DNA from: Parabacteroides sp.
GTDB lineage: Bacteria; Bacteroidota; Bacteroidia; Bacteroidales; Tannerellaceae
Direction: 5' to 3'
Length of the DNA stretch: 64,000 nt
Assembly (NCBI GenBank): GCA_022775005.1
Contig: JALFJR010000035.1
Span: 1-64,000, forward strand
Part shown: positions 43,421-53,025 of the stretch, one piece after another
Layout: each line of letters opens with the position of its first letter
Position numbering within the stretch: position 1 is the stretch's first letter
The notes under the pieces: generated by a model
Databases searched by the model: none
Told to the model about the DNA's origin: nothing
The model's input: only the letters and a program-made list of their open reading frames with translations
Translations under genes and position numbers: made by a program

Positions 43421-44548
43421 ATGGCAGGTCTTTACATTCATGTCCCTTTTTGCTCCAAGCGATGCCTTTATTGCGATTTTGTCTCCAACACGGATATGCG
43501 GTATAAAGAGCCCTATGTAGCGGCTCTTATCCAAGAGATGGCTTTGCGTGCACCTTATCTCTCTGGGGAACCTATCGAGACCATCTATTTTGGAGGTGGT
43601 ACCCCTTCTCAGTTATCTGCTTCCGATTTCCGAACGCTTTTCGAAGTTATCCAAAAGCATTTTACCCTCATGCCAGAGATGGAGATTACTTTGGAGGCCA
43701 ATCCTGACGATCTCTCCGCCTCCTATATCCAGTGTTTGCGTACGCTTCCTTTTAATCGCCTTAGCATGGGCATCCAAAGTTTTCATGACGATGACCTCCG
43801 TCTGCTCAACCGCCGTCATACCGCTGCCCAAGCCATTGAAGCGGTAGATCGTTGTCAGCAAGCGGGATTAACTAACCTCAGTATCGACTTGATCTATGGC
43901 CTCCCCAGCCAGACGAAGACAGCTTGGGAAGATAACCTTGCCCAGGCTTTGGCTTTACAAGTTCCTCACCTTTCTGCTTATCACCTCACCTACGAGGAGG
44001 GAACTGCGCTCTATCGTTTACTGGAGGAGGGTAAAGTGCAACCGGTAGAGGAGGAAGTGAGTCTCTCGCTCTTCAATACCTTGATCGATCAGCTGGCAGA
44101 AGCCGGTTATCAGCACTATGAGATCTCCAACTTTGCTAAACCAGGTTTTTACTCCCGTCACAACAGTAGTTACTGGATCGGGAAATCCTACTTGGGCTTA
44201 GGTCCTTCGGCTCATTCTTATAACGGACGTGAGCGGGAATGGAACGTGGCTTCTTTGCCTATATATATTAAAGGAATAGAGAGGGGCGAGCCTCAGTTGG
44301 AACGAGAGGAGTTGGATCTCCCTACTCGTTACAATGATTTTGTCATCACGCGTCTCCGCACACAATGGGGCATTGCTTGTGATGAGCTTGTGTCAACGTT
44401 TGGTGAGAAGTGGTTGTCCTACTGCTTGCAACAGGCGCAACGATCCCTTCAGCAGGGATTGTTGACTCATGAAGAGGGGAGGCTACGGTTGTCTCGTCGG
44501 GGGCTTTTCCTGTCTGATGGAGTCATGAGCGATCTGCTTTGGGTGTAA
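43421..44548 (+). CDS. hemW: Radical SAM heme chaperone HemW
   Basis: 375-aa radical-SAM protein that delivers heme to respiratory enzymes (formerly annotated as coproporphyrinogen III oxidase). The cluster motif CSKRCLYCDF (CxxxCxxC) near residue 11, IETIYFGGGTPSQLSASD, MEITLEANPDDLSASY, NRLSMGIQSFHDDDLRLLNR and the C-terminal HemN-like domain (LPTRYNDFVITRLRTQWGI) are canonical. It lacks the N-terminal extension of true HemN. Probable monocistronic gene; role fits the cytochrome b of the fumarate reductase nearby. Confidence 0.92.
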   Translation: MAGLYIHVPFCSKRCLYCDFVSNTDMRYKEPYVAALIQEMALRAPYLSGEPIETIYFGGGTPSQLSASDFRTLFEVIQKHFTLMPEMEITLEANPDDLSASYIQCLRTLPFNRLSMGIQSFHDDDLRLLNRRHTAAQAIEAVDRCQQAGLTNLSIDLIYGLPSQTKTAWEDNLAQALALQVPHLSAYHLTYEEGTALYRLLEEGKVQPVEEEVSLSLFNTLIDQLAEAGYQHYEISNFAKPGFYSRHNSSYWIGKSYLGLGPSAHSYNGREREWNVASLPIYIKGIERGEPQLEREELDLPTRYNDFVITRLRTQWGIACDELVSTFGEKWLSYCLQQAQRSLQQGLLTHEEGRLRLSRRGLFLSDGVMSDLLWV

Positions 44549-44660
44549 GTTTCGGACAAAATGGAGGATTTCGGGGACGAAATTGAGCCTAAAAGGTACG
44601 ATTTCTGCACAATTTCACGATTTTTGAGAATAAAAACATGTCTGGTATTGAACTAATACA

Positions 44661-44668
44661 TATATTTG
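44661..44668 (+). promoter_or_regulatory. -7 element of the zeta-like kinase module
   Basis: TATATTTG, exact TAnnTTTG match, 24 bp before the GTG start at 44692. Confidence 0.5.
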
Positions 44669-44691
44669 CATCGTCAAATAAATAACGAACA

Positions 44692-45264
44692 GTGCCATAT
44701 TTGTATATAATATCAGGTTGCAACGGAGCCGGCAAGACGACAGCCTCCTTTACTATTCTGCCAGAAATGCTGAAGTGTAAAGAGTTTGTCAACTCTGACG
44801 AGATTGCTAAAGGACTCTCTCCTTTCAATGCGGACAGCATTGCAGTGGCTGTCGAAGCAAGCCGAATTATGTATAAGCGCATCAAAGAGCTCATCAGCAA
44901 CGGTGAGACATTCGCTATGGAAACGACATTGGCTACCCGTTCGGTTGCGAACTTGATACGGGAAGCGCAAAGGGAAGGATATTATGTAACATTGCTCTAT
45001 TTTTGGCTAAACACGCCTGATTTAGCGGTGGAACGGGTTAAGATGCGGGTTGCCTCAGGTGGTCATAATATTCCTGAGCCTACGATTCGACGCAGATATG
45101 CGGCGGGCATCCATAACTTGTTTGAGTTGTATCTTCCTATTAGCGATTATTGGATGATTGCTGACAATTCGATGTCTCCCATGGAAGTAATCGCCAAGGG
45201 ATTCAAGAATGACAAACGAGAGATTTATAAAGAAGAGATTTTTAGAAAACTTGAACAATCATGA
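44692..45264 (+). CDS. Zeta-toxin-like P-loop kinase
   Basis: 190-aa ATPase/kinase of the zeta-toxin family. Seen: Walker A in YIISGCNGAGKTTASF, FVNSDEIAKGLSPF (substrate-site aspartate), FAMETTLATRSV (Thr/Glu region) and the Arg-rich VKMRVASGGHNIPEPTIRRR lid. Zeta/PezT toxins phosphorylate UDP-N-acetylglucosamine; many relatives in Bacteroidetes are uncharacterised and may be other small kinases. The start is GTG. The stop overlaps the ATG of a 55-codon gene (ATGA), forming a two-gene module with its own promoter and terminator. No classical epsilon/PezA antitoxin precedes it. Confidence 0.82.
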   Translation: MPYLYIISGCNGAGKTTASFTILPEMLKCKEFVNSDEIAKGLSPFNADSIAVAVEASRIMYKRIKELISNGETFAMETTLATRSVANLIREAQREGYYVTLLYFWLNTPDLAVERVKMRVASGGHNIPEPTIRRRYAAGIHNLFELYLPISDYWMIADNSMSPMEVIAKGFKNDKREIYKEEIFRKLEQS

Positions 45265-45428
45265 ACGAGCAACAAGTTAGGGAGTTTGAAGAAAACATTG
45301 TAAAGGGCGCAAATCTGGCGTTTCAACGCTTGGTGAGCCAAAAGAAGAAGGAGGACGGCGAATTGGTGTTCTCTCGCAACGGTCATGTGTTTCGGGTAAA
45401 AGCAGCCGAGTTGGATCAAATATACTAA
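45261..45428 (+). CDS. Small protein (55 aa) paired with the zeta-like kinase
   Basis: 55-codon gene starting within the kinase stop codon (ATGA overlap) and ending TAA before the terminator. The product begins NEQQVREFEENIVKGANLAF, is helical and charged in the first 30 residues (SQKKKEDGE) and ends beta-like (ELVFSRNGHVFRVKAAELDQ). No family is recognised; by position it is a candidate antitoxin or accessory subunit. Tight coupling and absence of stops support it as real. Confidence 0.65.
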   Translation: MNEQQVREFEENIVKGANLAFQRLVSQKKKEDGELVFSRNGHVFRVKAAELDQIY

Positions 45429-45447
45429 TCTCTTTTTTTTAAAATAC

Positions 45448-45495
45448 AAAAGGAGACCGCCATCCCGTAGGTAGGGAATTGGAAGGTCTCCTTTT
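45448..45495 (+). terminator. Terminator of the zeta-like module
   Basis: AAAAGGAGACC / GGTCTCCTTTT, arms 11 bp, 26-nt loop with an inner imperfect CCATCCCGTAGGTAGGG; ends TTTTC. About 20 bp after the stop at 45428. Confidence 0.7.
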
Positions 45496-45538
45496 CTTGC
45501 ATATACTCAACTCACACTTTCTGCGTCATCTGTCTATT

Positions 45539-45548
45539 GGGGGGGGGG
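45539..45548. repeat. Homopolymer of ten G
   Basis: GGGGGGGGGG in the intergenic gap between the zeta-like module and the DUF3836 gene. Such a tract is prone to slippage or to sequencing error. Confidence 0.8.
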
Positions 45549-45620
45549 AAACAAAGATAAGGCGGAGCCTTTACGCATCCGCCCATTCGTTCTTTGAAAG
45601 TCTAAAATTTAAAGTATGTT

Positions 45621-46028
45621 TTATGAGAAAATTTCCTCGTAATTATCGCTTGGAATAAACATCTCTTGCGCATTCAATGTGTAGCTCTTCTTCTTTGCGT
45701 CCCACATGCCATAATGCGTCTTGATTTGACCATCCTCGTTGTATTGATACTGGATTTGGTAGAAAGGAGTCCATTCGTCCTTGGAACCGTTCCAGCGGTA
45801 AGCTGTCTTTTCTGAAACCTTGCCCTCGGCATTGTATTGGAACTCGTAACGAACCTGTTTGTTCAACATGCCGTCTTCCTGCAAATAGACCACCTTAGAG
45901 ACGATCTTGCCATTCTCCTCCTTCGTGTCATACAAATAGTCCTTCGGAGTGACAGCGCTAACTGCAAAACTGCAGAGGAAAGTAAAGATCAGCGCCATGA
46001 TGCCTTTACCCGCAAATGTTGTTTTCAT
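45621..46028 (-). CDS. DUF3836 exported protein
   Basis: 135-aa exported protein of DUF3836, a Bacteroidales family. ATG 46028 gives a signal peptide (KGIMALIFTFLCSFAVSAV); a longer frame to 46055 puts residues before it. The mature part has repeated YxY/EDG-like beta units (EENGKIVSKVVYLQEDG, RYEFQYNAEGKVSEKT, QIQYQYNEDGQIKTHYG). Function unknown. Alone on its strand, flanked by AT-rich gaps. Confidence 0.82.
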   Translation of the reverse strand: MKTTFAGKGIMALIFTFLCSFAVSAVTPKDYLYDTKEENGKIVSKVVYLQEDGMLNKQVRYEFQYNAEGKVSEKTAYRWNGSKDEWTPFYQIQYQYNEDGQIKTHYGMWDAKKKSYTLNAQEMFIPSDNYEEIFS

Positions 46029-46287
46029 ATTGTTACTATTATTTAGGTTCAACAATTACTTTTTAGTACCACAAAGAAAACGCGTTTTTGGATAACGGCA
46101 AAATCTAAAACTAACATTTTGTCAACTCAATCACATTATTTAACGCTATATGTTGCGAAGTTATGTTGCATAACATGCTTTATTCTGCGAAATATTTGTC
46201 GTTTTGATAATCTTTTGGGGATATATTTCCTTTCTTTTTGCTTTGCTGATTCGATAGAACTGACAAAATGAAATCAAAATGACACTT

Positions 46288-46965
46288 TTATATTCTTCCG
46301 AGATACTCATCGACTGTGTAGTTCAAAAAACGGTTCAGGGGTAGCAAGAGCTCAAAAATTGCAGCCGTCTGCTCCATCCAATCGGGTTGCGAGAAGAACG
46401 TCTCCGGTTGCTGCGTCACGACGCAAAAATCTTTATGTCGTAAGATGTCGCCATAAGGGGTGTCTGTCGGGTAACCTGTGGGCATTCGTTTAAGGCTCTC
46501 TCCATCCAATCCGGGGAAATAGCGCTTGAACAGGGGATTCTCAAGGATGTCAGCAAACTCCTCAATGTGGTCATAAATGTCACGACGCAACTGTTTGAGC
46601 AGAGGAGGAGCGGGGCACCAGATGCCACCTGAAAGCAGACAGCGTTCGGGTTCGAGGTGGAAATAGTAACCTCCCCGAAGGCTACCTCTTCCACCCAGGG
46701 CGATATAGGCGGCAAAATGATTCTTGTAGGGCGTTTTGTCGGGAGAGAAACGAATGTCGCGATAGATGCGATAGAGGCAGTTTTTAGCTTCCAGCCCAGT
46801 TATCTCCGCATCAAAAAGCGAGATTCGGTTGATCAGTTGCTGCACTTCGTCGGTGAAGGCTTGGCGTAGCCTTTCATATTCAGCTTTGTGGGCTTGGAAC
46901 CATTCCCGATGATTGTTTGCGCTCAATGCCCTCAGGAAGGCAAGAATTTGTTCGTTCGTCTGCAT
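46288..46965 (-). CDS. DUF2461 (TIGR02453) family protein
   Basis: 225-aa cytoplasmic protein of the DUF2461 family. Hallmarks: SANNHREWFQAHKAEYERLR, RIYRDIRFSPDKTPYKNHFA, GGYYFHLEPERCLLSGGIW. It is widespread but without an assigned function. The 232-bp gap at its 3' side (46056-46287) is AT-rich and holds nothing recognised. Confidence 0.9.
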   Translation of the reverse strand: MQTNEQILAFLRALSANNHREWFQAHKAEYERLRQAFTDEVQQLINRISLFDAEITGLEAKNCLYRIYRDIRFSPDKTPYKNHFAAYIALGGRGSLRGGYYFHLEPERCLLSGGIWCPAPPLLKQLRRDIYDHIEEFADILENPLFKRYFPGLDGESLKRMPTGYPTDTPYGDILRHKDFCVVTQQPETFFSQPDWMEQTAAIFELLLPLNRFLNYTVDEYLGRI

Positions 46966-47030
46966 TTGTTTATTATATATTATTATGGTAAGGAATACGC
47001 AGGTGCTCCTCCTTTACCGGTTCATTGTCG

Positions 47031-47060
47031 CAAATATAGAGGCCGTGCGCAGAATACAAA
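47031..47060 (-). promoter_or_regulatory. Promoter of the DUF2461 gene
   Basis: Minus strand: TTTG (47057-47060), 18 bp, TATATTTG (47031-47038), about 65 bp before the start. Confidence 0.5.
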
Positions 47061-47148
47061 TCATCAGGCTGTTAAATTACACTAATACATGGCTAAGAGG
47101 GTATAAATCTATGAAGCTACTTTTCAGGCAGAATAATCTTTCAAATCG

Positions 47149-47180
47149 TTTGCGCAATAAGTGGATTTAGCATACCTTTG
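47149..47180 (+). promoter_or_regulatory. Complete promoter of the frdCAB operon
   Basis: TTTG (47149-47152), 20-bp spacer, TACCTTTG (47173-47180). It is followed by an AT-rich untranslated leader of about 60 bp without a Shine-Dalgarno, typical of strongly expressed Bacteroidetes genes. Confidence 0.7.
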
Positions 47181-47246
47181 CGAAGCGAATATTAAATTCC
47201 AATAGAGAAATCATTAATACAATTAAATAACTTAAATTCTAATCTT

Positions 47247-47939
47247 ATGTGGTTACTTAATTCTTCTATCGGAAGGAAGCTGATCATGAGTGTATCGGGT
47301 CTCTTCCTGATCCTGTTCCTACTGTTCCACTTGTGTATGAACGTAGCGGCGGTATTCTCTGGCGAGGCTTACAACACCATTTGTGGCTTGCTGGGCTCTA
47401 ACTGGTACGCTGTGGCTGGTACACTTGTTTTGGCTGCTGGTGTAGTTGTTCACTTCGTGTATGCGATCATGTTGACATTGCAGAATCGCAAGGCGCGTGG
47501 TAACGACCGTTATGCGTTGAACGCACGTCCGAAAGGTGTCACTTGGGCTTCGCAGAACATGCTTGTGTTGGGTGCGATCGTGATCATTGGTATGATCCTG
47601 CACTTCTCGCATTTCTGGTACAACATGATGTTTGCTGAGTTAGTTGGGCATCATGAAGTAATGTTAAGCGGTGTTGCTATTGAGACTACGAAAGGTGCTG
47701 CGTTCATCGATTATTTCTTCAAAGGCAATATTGTGAATACAGTATTGTATTTGGTATGGTTTGCCGCTTTATGGTTCCACTTGACTCACGGCTTCTGGTC
47801 TGCAATCCAGACGTTGGGTTGGAACAACAATTTGTGGATGAGCCGTCTGGAGTGCATCTCCAAGTGCGTCGCTACAATCATCTGTGGTGCATTCGCAATC
47901 ATCACGATCATTTTCTTCATCAACGGTGTTGGTGCATAA
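47247..47939 (+). CDS. frdC: Fumarate reductase/succinate dehydrogenase cytochrome b subunit
   Basis: 230-aa membrane anchor that links the flavoprotein to the menaquinol pool. Five transmembrane helices are evident, with histidines positioned for two b hemes (LFHLCMNVAAVF, VVHFVYAIMLTL, GMILHFSHFWYN, WFHLTHGFWSAIQTLGW). This single-subunit, diheme type is the form used in Bacteroides for fumarate respiration. First gene of frdCAB; 45 bp before frdA. Confidence 0.94.
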   Translation: MWLLNSSIGRKLIMSVSGLFLILFLLFHLCMNVAAVFSGEAYNTICGLLGSNWYAVAGTLVLAAGVVVHFVYAIMLTLQNRKARGNDRYALNARPKGVTWASQNMLVLGAIVIIGMILHFSHFWYNMMFAELVGHHEVMLSGVAIETTKGAAFIDYFFKGNIVNTVLYLVWFAALWFHLTHGFWSAIQTLGWNNNLWMSRLECISKCVATIICGAFAIITIIFFINGVGA

Positions 47940-47984
47940 GCCGGTTTGGTAATTACTCACAAGAAAATTTGAAAATCAATCATT

Positions 47985-49928
47985 ATGGCTGAAATTAATT
48001 CAAAGATCCCTCAAGGCCCGTTGGCTGAGAAGTGGAAAAATTATAAAGATCATCAGAAACTGGTGAATCCCGCAAACAAGCGTCGTTTGGACATTATCGT
48101 GGTCGGAACAGGTTTGGCCGGCGCTTCGGCTGCTGCCTCTTTGGCTGAGATGGGATTCAATGTGTTAAACTTCTGTATCCAGGACTCTCCCCGTCGTGCG
48201 CACTCTATCGCCGCTCAGGGTGGTATTAACGCTGCCAAGAACTATCAGAACGATGGTGACTCCGTTTACCGTTTGTTCTACGATACGATTAAGGGTGGTG
48301 ACTACCGTGCACGTGAGGCGAACGTTTATCGTTTGGCTGAGGTGTCAAACAACATTATCGATCAGTGCGTAGCACAGGGCGTTCCTTTCGCACGTGAGTA
48401 CGGTGGTTTGCTCGACAACCGTTCATTTGGTGGTGCTCAGGTATCACGTACGTTCTATGCCCGTGGCCAGACGGGTCAGCAGCTGTTGTTAGGTGCTTAC
48501 TCCGCTTTGAGCCGTCAGATCGGTAAGGGCAAGGTGAAGATGTACACGCGCCACGAGATGTTGGACGTTGTCAAGGTAGATGGTCGTGCTCGTGGTATTA
48601 TCACACGTAACTTGATCACGGGTAAGTTGGAGCGTTACGCTGCTCATGCGGTGGTTGTCGCAACAGGTGGTTATGTAAATACCTTCTTCTTGTCAACCAA
48701 TGCGATGGCTTCTAACGGTTCAGCCGCATGGCAGTGCTACAAGAAGGGTGCTTACTTCGCTAATCCCTGTATGGTACAGATCCACCCGACTTGTATTCCG
48801 GTGAAGGGTGACTTCCAGTCTAAGTTGACGTTGATGTCTGAGTCATTGCGTAACGATGGCCGTATTTGGGTACCGAAGAAGTTGGAGGACGCAAAGGCAT
48901 TGCAGGCAGGTACGAAGAAGGGTAAGGACATCCCTGAGGAGGATCGCGACTACTATTTGGAGCGTCGTTATCCGGCATTCGGTAACTTGGTACCGCGTGA
49001 CGTGGCTTCACGTGCCGCTAAGGAGCGTTGTGACGCAGGCTACGGTGTGAACAACACAGGTTTGGCTGTCTTCTTGGATTTCTCTGACGCGATCAACCGT
49101 CTGGGTAAAGAGGTCGTTAAGCAGAAATATGGCAACTTGTTCGATATGTACGAGGAGATCACTAACGACAATCCGTATGAGACACCGATGATGATCTATC
49201 CGGCATTGCACTACTCTATGGGTGGTCTGTGGGTTGATTATGAGTTGATGACTTCTGTTCCTGGTTTGTTCGCGATCGGTGAGGCTAACTTCTCTGACCA
49301 CGGTGCGAACCGTTTGGGTGCATCCGCGTTGATGCAAGGTTTGGCTGATGGTTACTTCGTATTGCCTTACACCATCCAGAACTACTTGTCTGACCAGATT
49401 CAGGTGCCGCGTTTCAGCACAGAGTTGCCTGAGTTCGCTGAGGCAGAGAAGGCTATCCAAGATCGCATCAATAAGTTGATGAGCATCAAGGGTAAGGAGA
49501 CGGTCGATACCATCCATCGTAAGTTGGGTCACATCATGTGGGAGCACATCGGTATGGCACGCGACGCGAAGGGCTTGCAGGAGGCTATCGCTAAGCTGAA
49601 GGAGTTGAAGAAGGAGTTCTGGAGCAATGTATTTATCCCCGGCCAGGCTGTTGATCAGAACGTGGAGTTGGAGAAGGCATTGCGTTTGGCTGACTTCATC
49701 GAGATCGGTACTTTGATGGCTCACGACGCGTTGGATCGTGCGGAGTCTTGCGGTGGTCACTTCCGTACAGAGCACCAGACAGAGGAGGGCGAGGCACTCC
49801 GTCATGACGATAAGTTCATGTATGTATCTTGCTGGGAGTATCAGGGTGACGACAAGGATCCGGTGATGCTGAAAGAGCCGCTGAATTATGAGTTTGTCGT
49901 TCCGCAGACACGTAACTACAAGAAGTAA
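47985..49928 (+). CDS. frdA: Fumarate reductase/succinate dehydrogenase flavoprotein subunit
   Basis: 647-aa catalytic subunit reducing fumarate to succinate, with covalent FAD. Seen: FAD-binding [20 protein letters not shown], the FAD-linking histidine in [33 protein letters not shown], the active-site region [15 protein letters not shown] and [20 protein letters not shown]. Codon use is strongly biased, indicating high expression. Middle gene of the operon. Confidence 0.97.
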   Translation: MAEINSKIPQGPLAEKWKNYKDHQKLVNPANKRRLDIIVVGTGLAGASAAASLAEMGFNVLNFCIQDSPRRAHSIAAQGGINAAKNYQNDGDSVYRLFYDTIKGGDYRAREANVYRLAEVSNNIIDQCVAQGVPFAREYGGLLDNRSFGGAQVSRTFYARGQTGQQLLLGAYSALSRQIGKGKVKMYTRHEMLDVVKVDGRARGIITRNLITGKLERYAAHAVVVATGGYVNTFFLSTNAMASNGSAAWQCYKKGAYFANPCMVQIHPTCIPVKGDFQSKLTLMSESLRNDGRIWVPKKLEDAKALQAGTKKGKDIPEEDRDYYLERRYPAFGNLVPRDVASRAAKERCDAGYGVNNTGLAVFLDFSDAINRLGKEVVKQKYGNLFDMYEEITNDNPYETPMMIYPALHYSMGGLWVDYELMTSVPGLFAIGEANFSDHGANRLGASALMQGLADGYFVLPYTIQNYLSDQIQVPRFSTELPEFAEAEKAIQDRINKLMSIKGKETVDTIHRKLGHIMWEHIGMARDAKGLQEAIAKLKELKKEFWSNVFIPGQAVDQNVELEKALRLADFIEIGTLMAHDALDRAESCGGHFRTEHQTEEGEALRHDDKFMYVSCWEYQGDDKDPVMLKEPLNYEFVVPQTRNYKK

Positions 49929-49951
49929 TCAACTACAAAAATTAGAATCAA

Positions 49952-50707
49952 ATGGATAAAGATATAAATGTAACACTGAAGATTTGGCGTCAGAAAGGTC
50001 CGAAAGAAAAAGGACAGTTCGAGACTTACCAAATGAATAACATCAACCAGAGCGTATCTTTCCTGGAGATGTTGGATATTTTGAATGAGCGGTTGGTGAA
50101 CGAGGGTAAGGAGCCTGTTGTATTCGATCACGACTGTCGTGAGGGTATCTGCGGTATGTGCTCTCTCTATGTAAATGGTCATCCGCACGGACCCGCTACG
50201 GGTGCGACGACTTGCCAGCTGTATATGCGTCGTTTCCACGATGGTGAGACGATCACGATTGAGCCGTGGCGTTCAGCCGGTTTCCCGGTGATCCGCGACT
50301 TGATGGTTGACCGTACGGCTTACGACAAGATCATGCAGGCGGGTGGTTTCGTCTCTGTGAATACTGGTGGTGTGCCCGATGCCAATGCGATCGCAATTCC
50401 GAAAGAGAATGCGGACTTGGCTATGGATGCGGCTGCTTGTATCGGTTGTGGCGCTTGTGCGGCTGCTTGTAAGAACGGTTCTGCTATGTTGTTCGTTTCT
50501 GCGAAGGTTAGCCAGTTGGCATTGCTCCCGCAAGGTCGTGTAGAGGCTGCCCGTCGTGCGAAAGCTATGGTAGCTAAGATGGACGAGCTGGGCTTCGGTA
50601 ACTGTACCAACACCCGTGCTTGCGAGATGGAGTGCCCGAAGAATATCTCTGTCAGCAACATCGCACGCTTGAACCGCGAGTTCCTTTGTGCGAAACTGAA
50701 AGACTAA
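49952..50707 (+). CDS. frdB: Fumarate reductase/succinate dehydrogenase iron-sulfur subunit
   Basis: 251-aa electron-transfer subunit. The 2Fe-2S ligands are in [18 protein letters not shown] with a later Cys in TTCQLYM; the 4Fe-4S and 3Fe-4S ligands are in [17 protein letters not shown] and [16 protein letters not shown]. The operon is closed by a terminator at 50729-50766. Confidence 0.96.
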   Translation: MDKDINVTLKIWRQKGPKEKGQFETYQMNNINQSVSFLEMLDILNERLVNEGKEPVVFDHDCREGICGMCSLYVNGHPHGPATGATTCQLYMRRFHDGETITIEPWRSAGFPVIRDLMVDRTAYDKIMQAGGFVSVNTGGVPDANAIAIPKENADLAMDAAACIGCGACAAACKNGSAMLFVSAKVSQLALLPQGRVEAARRAKAMVAKMDELGFGNCTNTRACEMECPKNISVSNIARLNREFLCAKLKD

Positions 50708-50728
50708 TATTTGATTAGTGAATCATGA

Positions 50729-50766
50729 CAATGGCGTCATCCCGCAACGGATGGCGCCATTTTTTG
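50729..50766 (+). terminator. Terminator of frdCAB
   Basis: AATGGCGTCATCC / GGATGGCGCCATT hairpin with one mismatch and a 6-nt loop, then TTTTTT, 22 bp after the frdB stop. Confidence 0.85.
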
Positions 50767-50809
50767 TGAAATTTACCTCCCCTATGCCCGGGATTCCAAT
50801 CTTTCTATG

Positions 50810-50817
50810 TACTTTTG
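50810..50817 (+). promoter_or_regulatory. -7 element of the dapB-lepB operon
   Basis: TACTTTTG overlaps the first in-frame ATG of the longest dapB frame (50815), so that ATG cannot be the start; ATG 50863 is used instead. Confidence 0.55.
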
Positions 50818-50862
50818 TTCTTCTTTTTAGACACAAGTAAAGAACGTAAAACAGTATATCAA

Positions 50863-51579
50863 ATGAAAATAGCACTTATTGGCTACGGCAAGATGGGCAA
50901 GACGATCGAGCAGATCGCACGGCAACGCGGGCATCAGATCGTTTCAATCATAGACATTAATAACACGGCTGATTTCGATAGCGAGGCATTCCGCAGTGCC
51001 GACGTGGCGATCGAGTTTACGACTCCCGCCACTGCGTTGGGCAATTACATGCGTTGCTTTGAAGCCAACGTCCCGGTGGTTTCCGGTACGACCGGTTGGC
51101 TCTCGCATCTCGACGAGGTAAAAGCGAAATGTGAGCAGGAGGGCAAGACCTTCTTCTACGCCTCCAACTTCAGTGTGGGCGTGAACATCTTCTTTGCGCT
51201 CAACCGCTATTTGGCCAAGATCATGAACGGTTTCCCCGCATACGATGTACGCATGACCGAGGTGCACCACATTCATAAGCTCGACGCCCCCAGTGGAACG
51301 GCCATCACTTTGGCAGAGGGCATCCTCGACAATGTGGAGCGTAAGGAGCGCTGGACCTTGGAGACGGCTGAGCAGCCGACCGACCTGCCGATTCATGCGA
51401 TCCGCGAGGGCGAGGTTCCGGGTATCCATGAGATTATCTATGAGAGTGATGCCGATACAATCAGCATCAAGCATGACGCGAAGAGCCGTGCCGGTTTTGC
51501 GTTGGGTGCGGTGATCGCCGCTGAGTTTACGGCCGGGAAGAAGGGCTTCTTGGGCATGCATGATCTATTCCATTTCTAA
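50863..51579 (+). CDS. dapB: 4-hydroxy-tetrahydrodipicolinate reductase
   Basis: Lysine/diaminopimelate pathway enzyme, 238 aa, NAD(P)H-dependent. Seen: IALIGYGKMGKTIEQIARQ, EFTTPATALGNYMRC, SGTTGWLSHLDEV, ASNFSVGVNIFFALNRYLA and the catalytic EVHHIHKLDAPSGTAITLAE. Start 50863 follows the -7 box by 45 bp. First gene of a dapB-lepB-lepB2-wbqC run with gaps of 16, 20 and -13 bp, presumably one operon. Confidence 0.94.
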   Translation: MKIALIGYGKMGKTIEQIARQRGHQIVSIIDINNTADFDSEAFRSADVAIEFTTPATALGNYMRCFEANVPVVSGTTGWLSHLDEVKAKCEQEGKTFFYASNFSVGVNIFFALNRYLAKIMNGFPAYDVRMTEVHHIHKLDAPSGTAITLAEGILDNVERKERWTLETAEQPTDLPIHAIREGEVPGIHEIIYESDADTISIKHDAKSRAGFALGAVIAAEFTAGKKGFLGMHDLFHF

Positions 51580-51595
51580 TCACACGACACACGCT

Positions 51596-53005
51596 ATGGC
51601 AAGAGAAAAAAAGCAAATCGGTAAGCGGGAATGGCTGAGTTTCAGCATTGTGACCGCACTATATTTGGGCTTCACGCTCTGGATGGAAAACGCATGGCTG
51701 CTCTTTGGCTTGCCTGTCTTGGTGGATATTTACTTGACTAAATTTATCCCTTGGGGCGCATGGAAGCAGTCAAAGAATCCGACGATTCAGGGCATCTTGG
51801 GTTGGATAGACGACATCCTCTTTGCGTTGGTGGCGGTCTATCTCGTCAATCTGTTCATCTTCCAGAACTATCAGATTCCGAGTTCCAGCTTGGAGAAGTC
51901 GTTGTTGGTGGGGGATTACCTGTTTGTGAGCAAACTGAGTTATGGCCCTCGCGTGCCTAACACGCCGCTCTCTTTCCCCTTGGTGCAGAACACCTTGCCT
52001 ATCCTCAATTGCAAATCCTACTTGGATTGGCCGGAATGGGGCTATCACCGGGTGAAAGGTTTAGGCCAGGTGAAGCGTGACGACATCGTCGTGTTCAACT
52101 TCCCCGCCGGAGATACCATCACGGAGCGGGTACAGAATCCGGACTACTACACCTTGATCAACGAGTATGGCCGTGAGCGTGTGTTGCTCGACAAGGCTAC
52201 CTTTGGCGAGGTGATTTATCGGCCGGTAGATAAGCGCGAGAACTATGTGAAGCGTTGCGTCGGTATGCCGGGCGATTCGCTGAGTGTCGTGAATAACCAG
52301 GTTTATATCAATGGTGAGAAGGCAAAGAATCCGGAGCAGTTGCAGTTCAACTACTATATCGAGACCAACGGCTCCCTCCTCACGGAGGAGCAGTTCCGCT
52401 TGATGAACGTCAGCAAAGACGACCGTGTCTTGGCTTCGTCAGGGGGCTATTACCAGCAGTTGCTTTCCTACTTGGGCTTCACGCCGAATGAGGCGGGGCA
52501 GTATGCGCCGGTGTATCGCCTGCCGTTGACGAACAAAGCGTTGGCTATTGCTGAGAAGCTGCCGATTGTAACCAAGATCGTGATCGAGCCGGAGGCTTTG
52601 GGTGGTCCTACCTATCCGGTGGATTACGAAACGGGATGGACACGCGATAATTACGGCCCGATCTGGATTCCGCAACGAGGGGCGACGATCGAACTGACGC
52701 CTCAAAACCTGGCGCTCTACAGCCGTTGCATCAAGAATTATGAAGGCAATCAGTTAGAGATAAAAGAGGGTAAGGCATGGATCAATGGCCAGGAGGCCAC
52801 TTCCTATACCTTTAAATATGATTACTATTGGATGATGGGCGACAATCGCCACAACAGTGCGGACAGCCGCTCGTGGGGATTTGTTCCGGAAGACCATATC
52901 GTGGGTAAGCCCATCTTGGTATGGCTCTCGTTAGACAAGGATCGCAGCCTGTTCGATGGCGGCATTCGTTGGAACCGTATCTTCCGTTGGGTAGATGCCA
53001 ACTAA
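51596..53005 (+). CDS. lepB: Signal peptidase I
   Basis: Membrane serine protease that removes Sec signal peptides, 469 aa from ATG 51596. Transmembrane segments occupy residues about 15-50 and 65-90. Box B YQIPSSSLEKSLLVGDYLFV holds the catalytic serine (S98) and box D RENYVKRCVGMPGDSL the lysine (K219); box E is GDNRHNSADSRSWGFVP. It is longer than typical enzymes because of an insert of about 110 residues between boxes D and E, usual in Bacteroidetes. Catalytically complete. Confidence 0.94.
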   Translation: MAREKKQIGKREWLSFSIVTALYLGFTLWMENAWLLFGLPVLVDIYLTKFIPWGAWKQSKNPTIQGILGWIDDILFALVAVYLVNLFIFQNYQIPSSSLEKSLLVGDYLFVSKLSYGPRVPNTPLSFPLVQNTLPILNCKSYLDWPEWGYHRVKGLGQVKRDDIVVFNFPAGDTITERVQNPDYYTLINEYGRERVLLDKATFGEVIYRPVDKRENYVKRCVGMPGDSLSVVNNQVYINGEKAKNPEQLQFNYYIETNGSLLTEEQFRLMNVSKDDRVLASSGGYYQQLLSYLGFTPNEAGQYAPVYRLPLTNKALAIAEKLPIVTKIVIEPEALGGPTYPVDYETGWTRDNYGPIWIPQRGATIELTPQNLALYSRCIKNYEGNQLEIKEGKAWINGQEATSYTFKYDYYWMMGDNRHNSADSRSWGFVPEDHIVGKPILVWLSLDKDRSLFDGGIRWNRIFRWVDAN

Positions 53006-53025
53006 AGGGCAACCAACCGAACGTT

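Noticed and set aside
49008-49805. Long minus-strand frame inside frdA, and similar ones inside alaS and aroB
   Set aside because: They mirror highly biased codons of the real genes and encode no recognisable domain.
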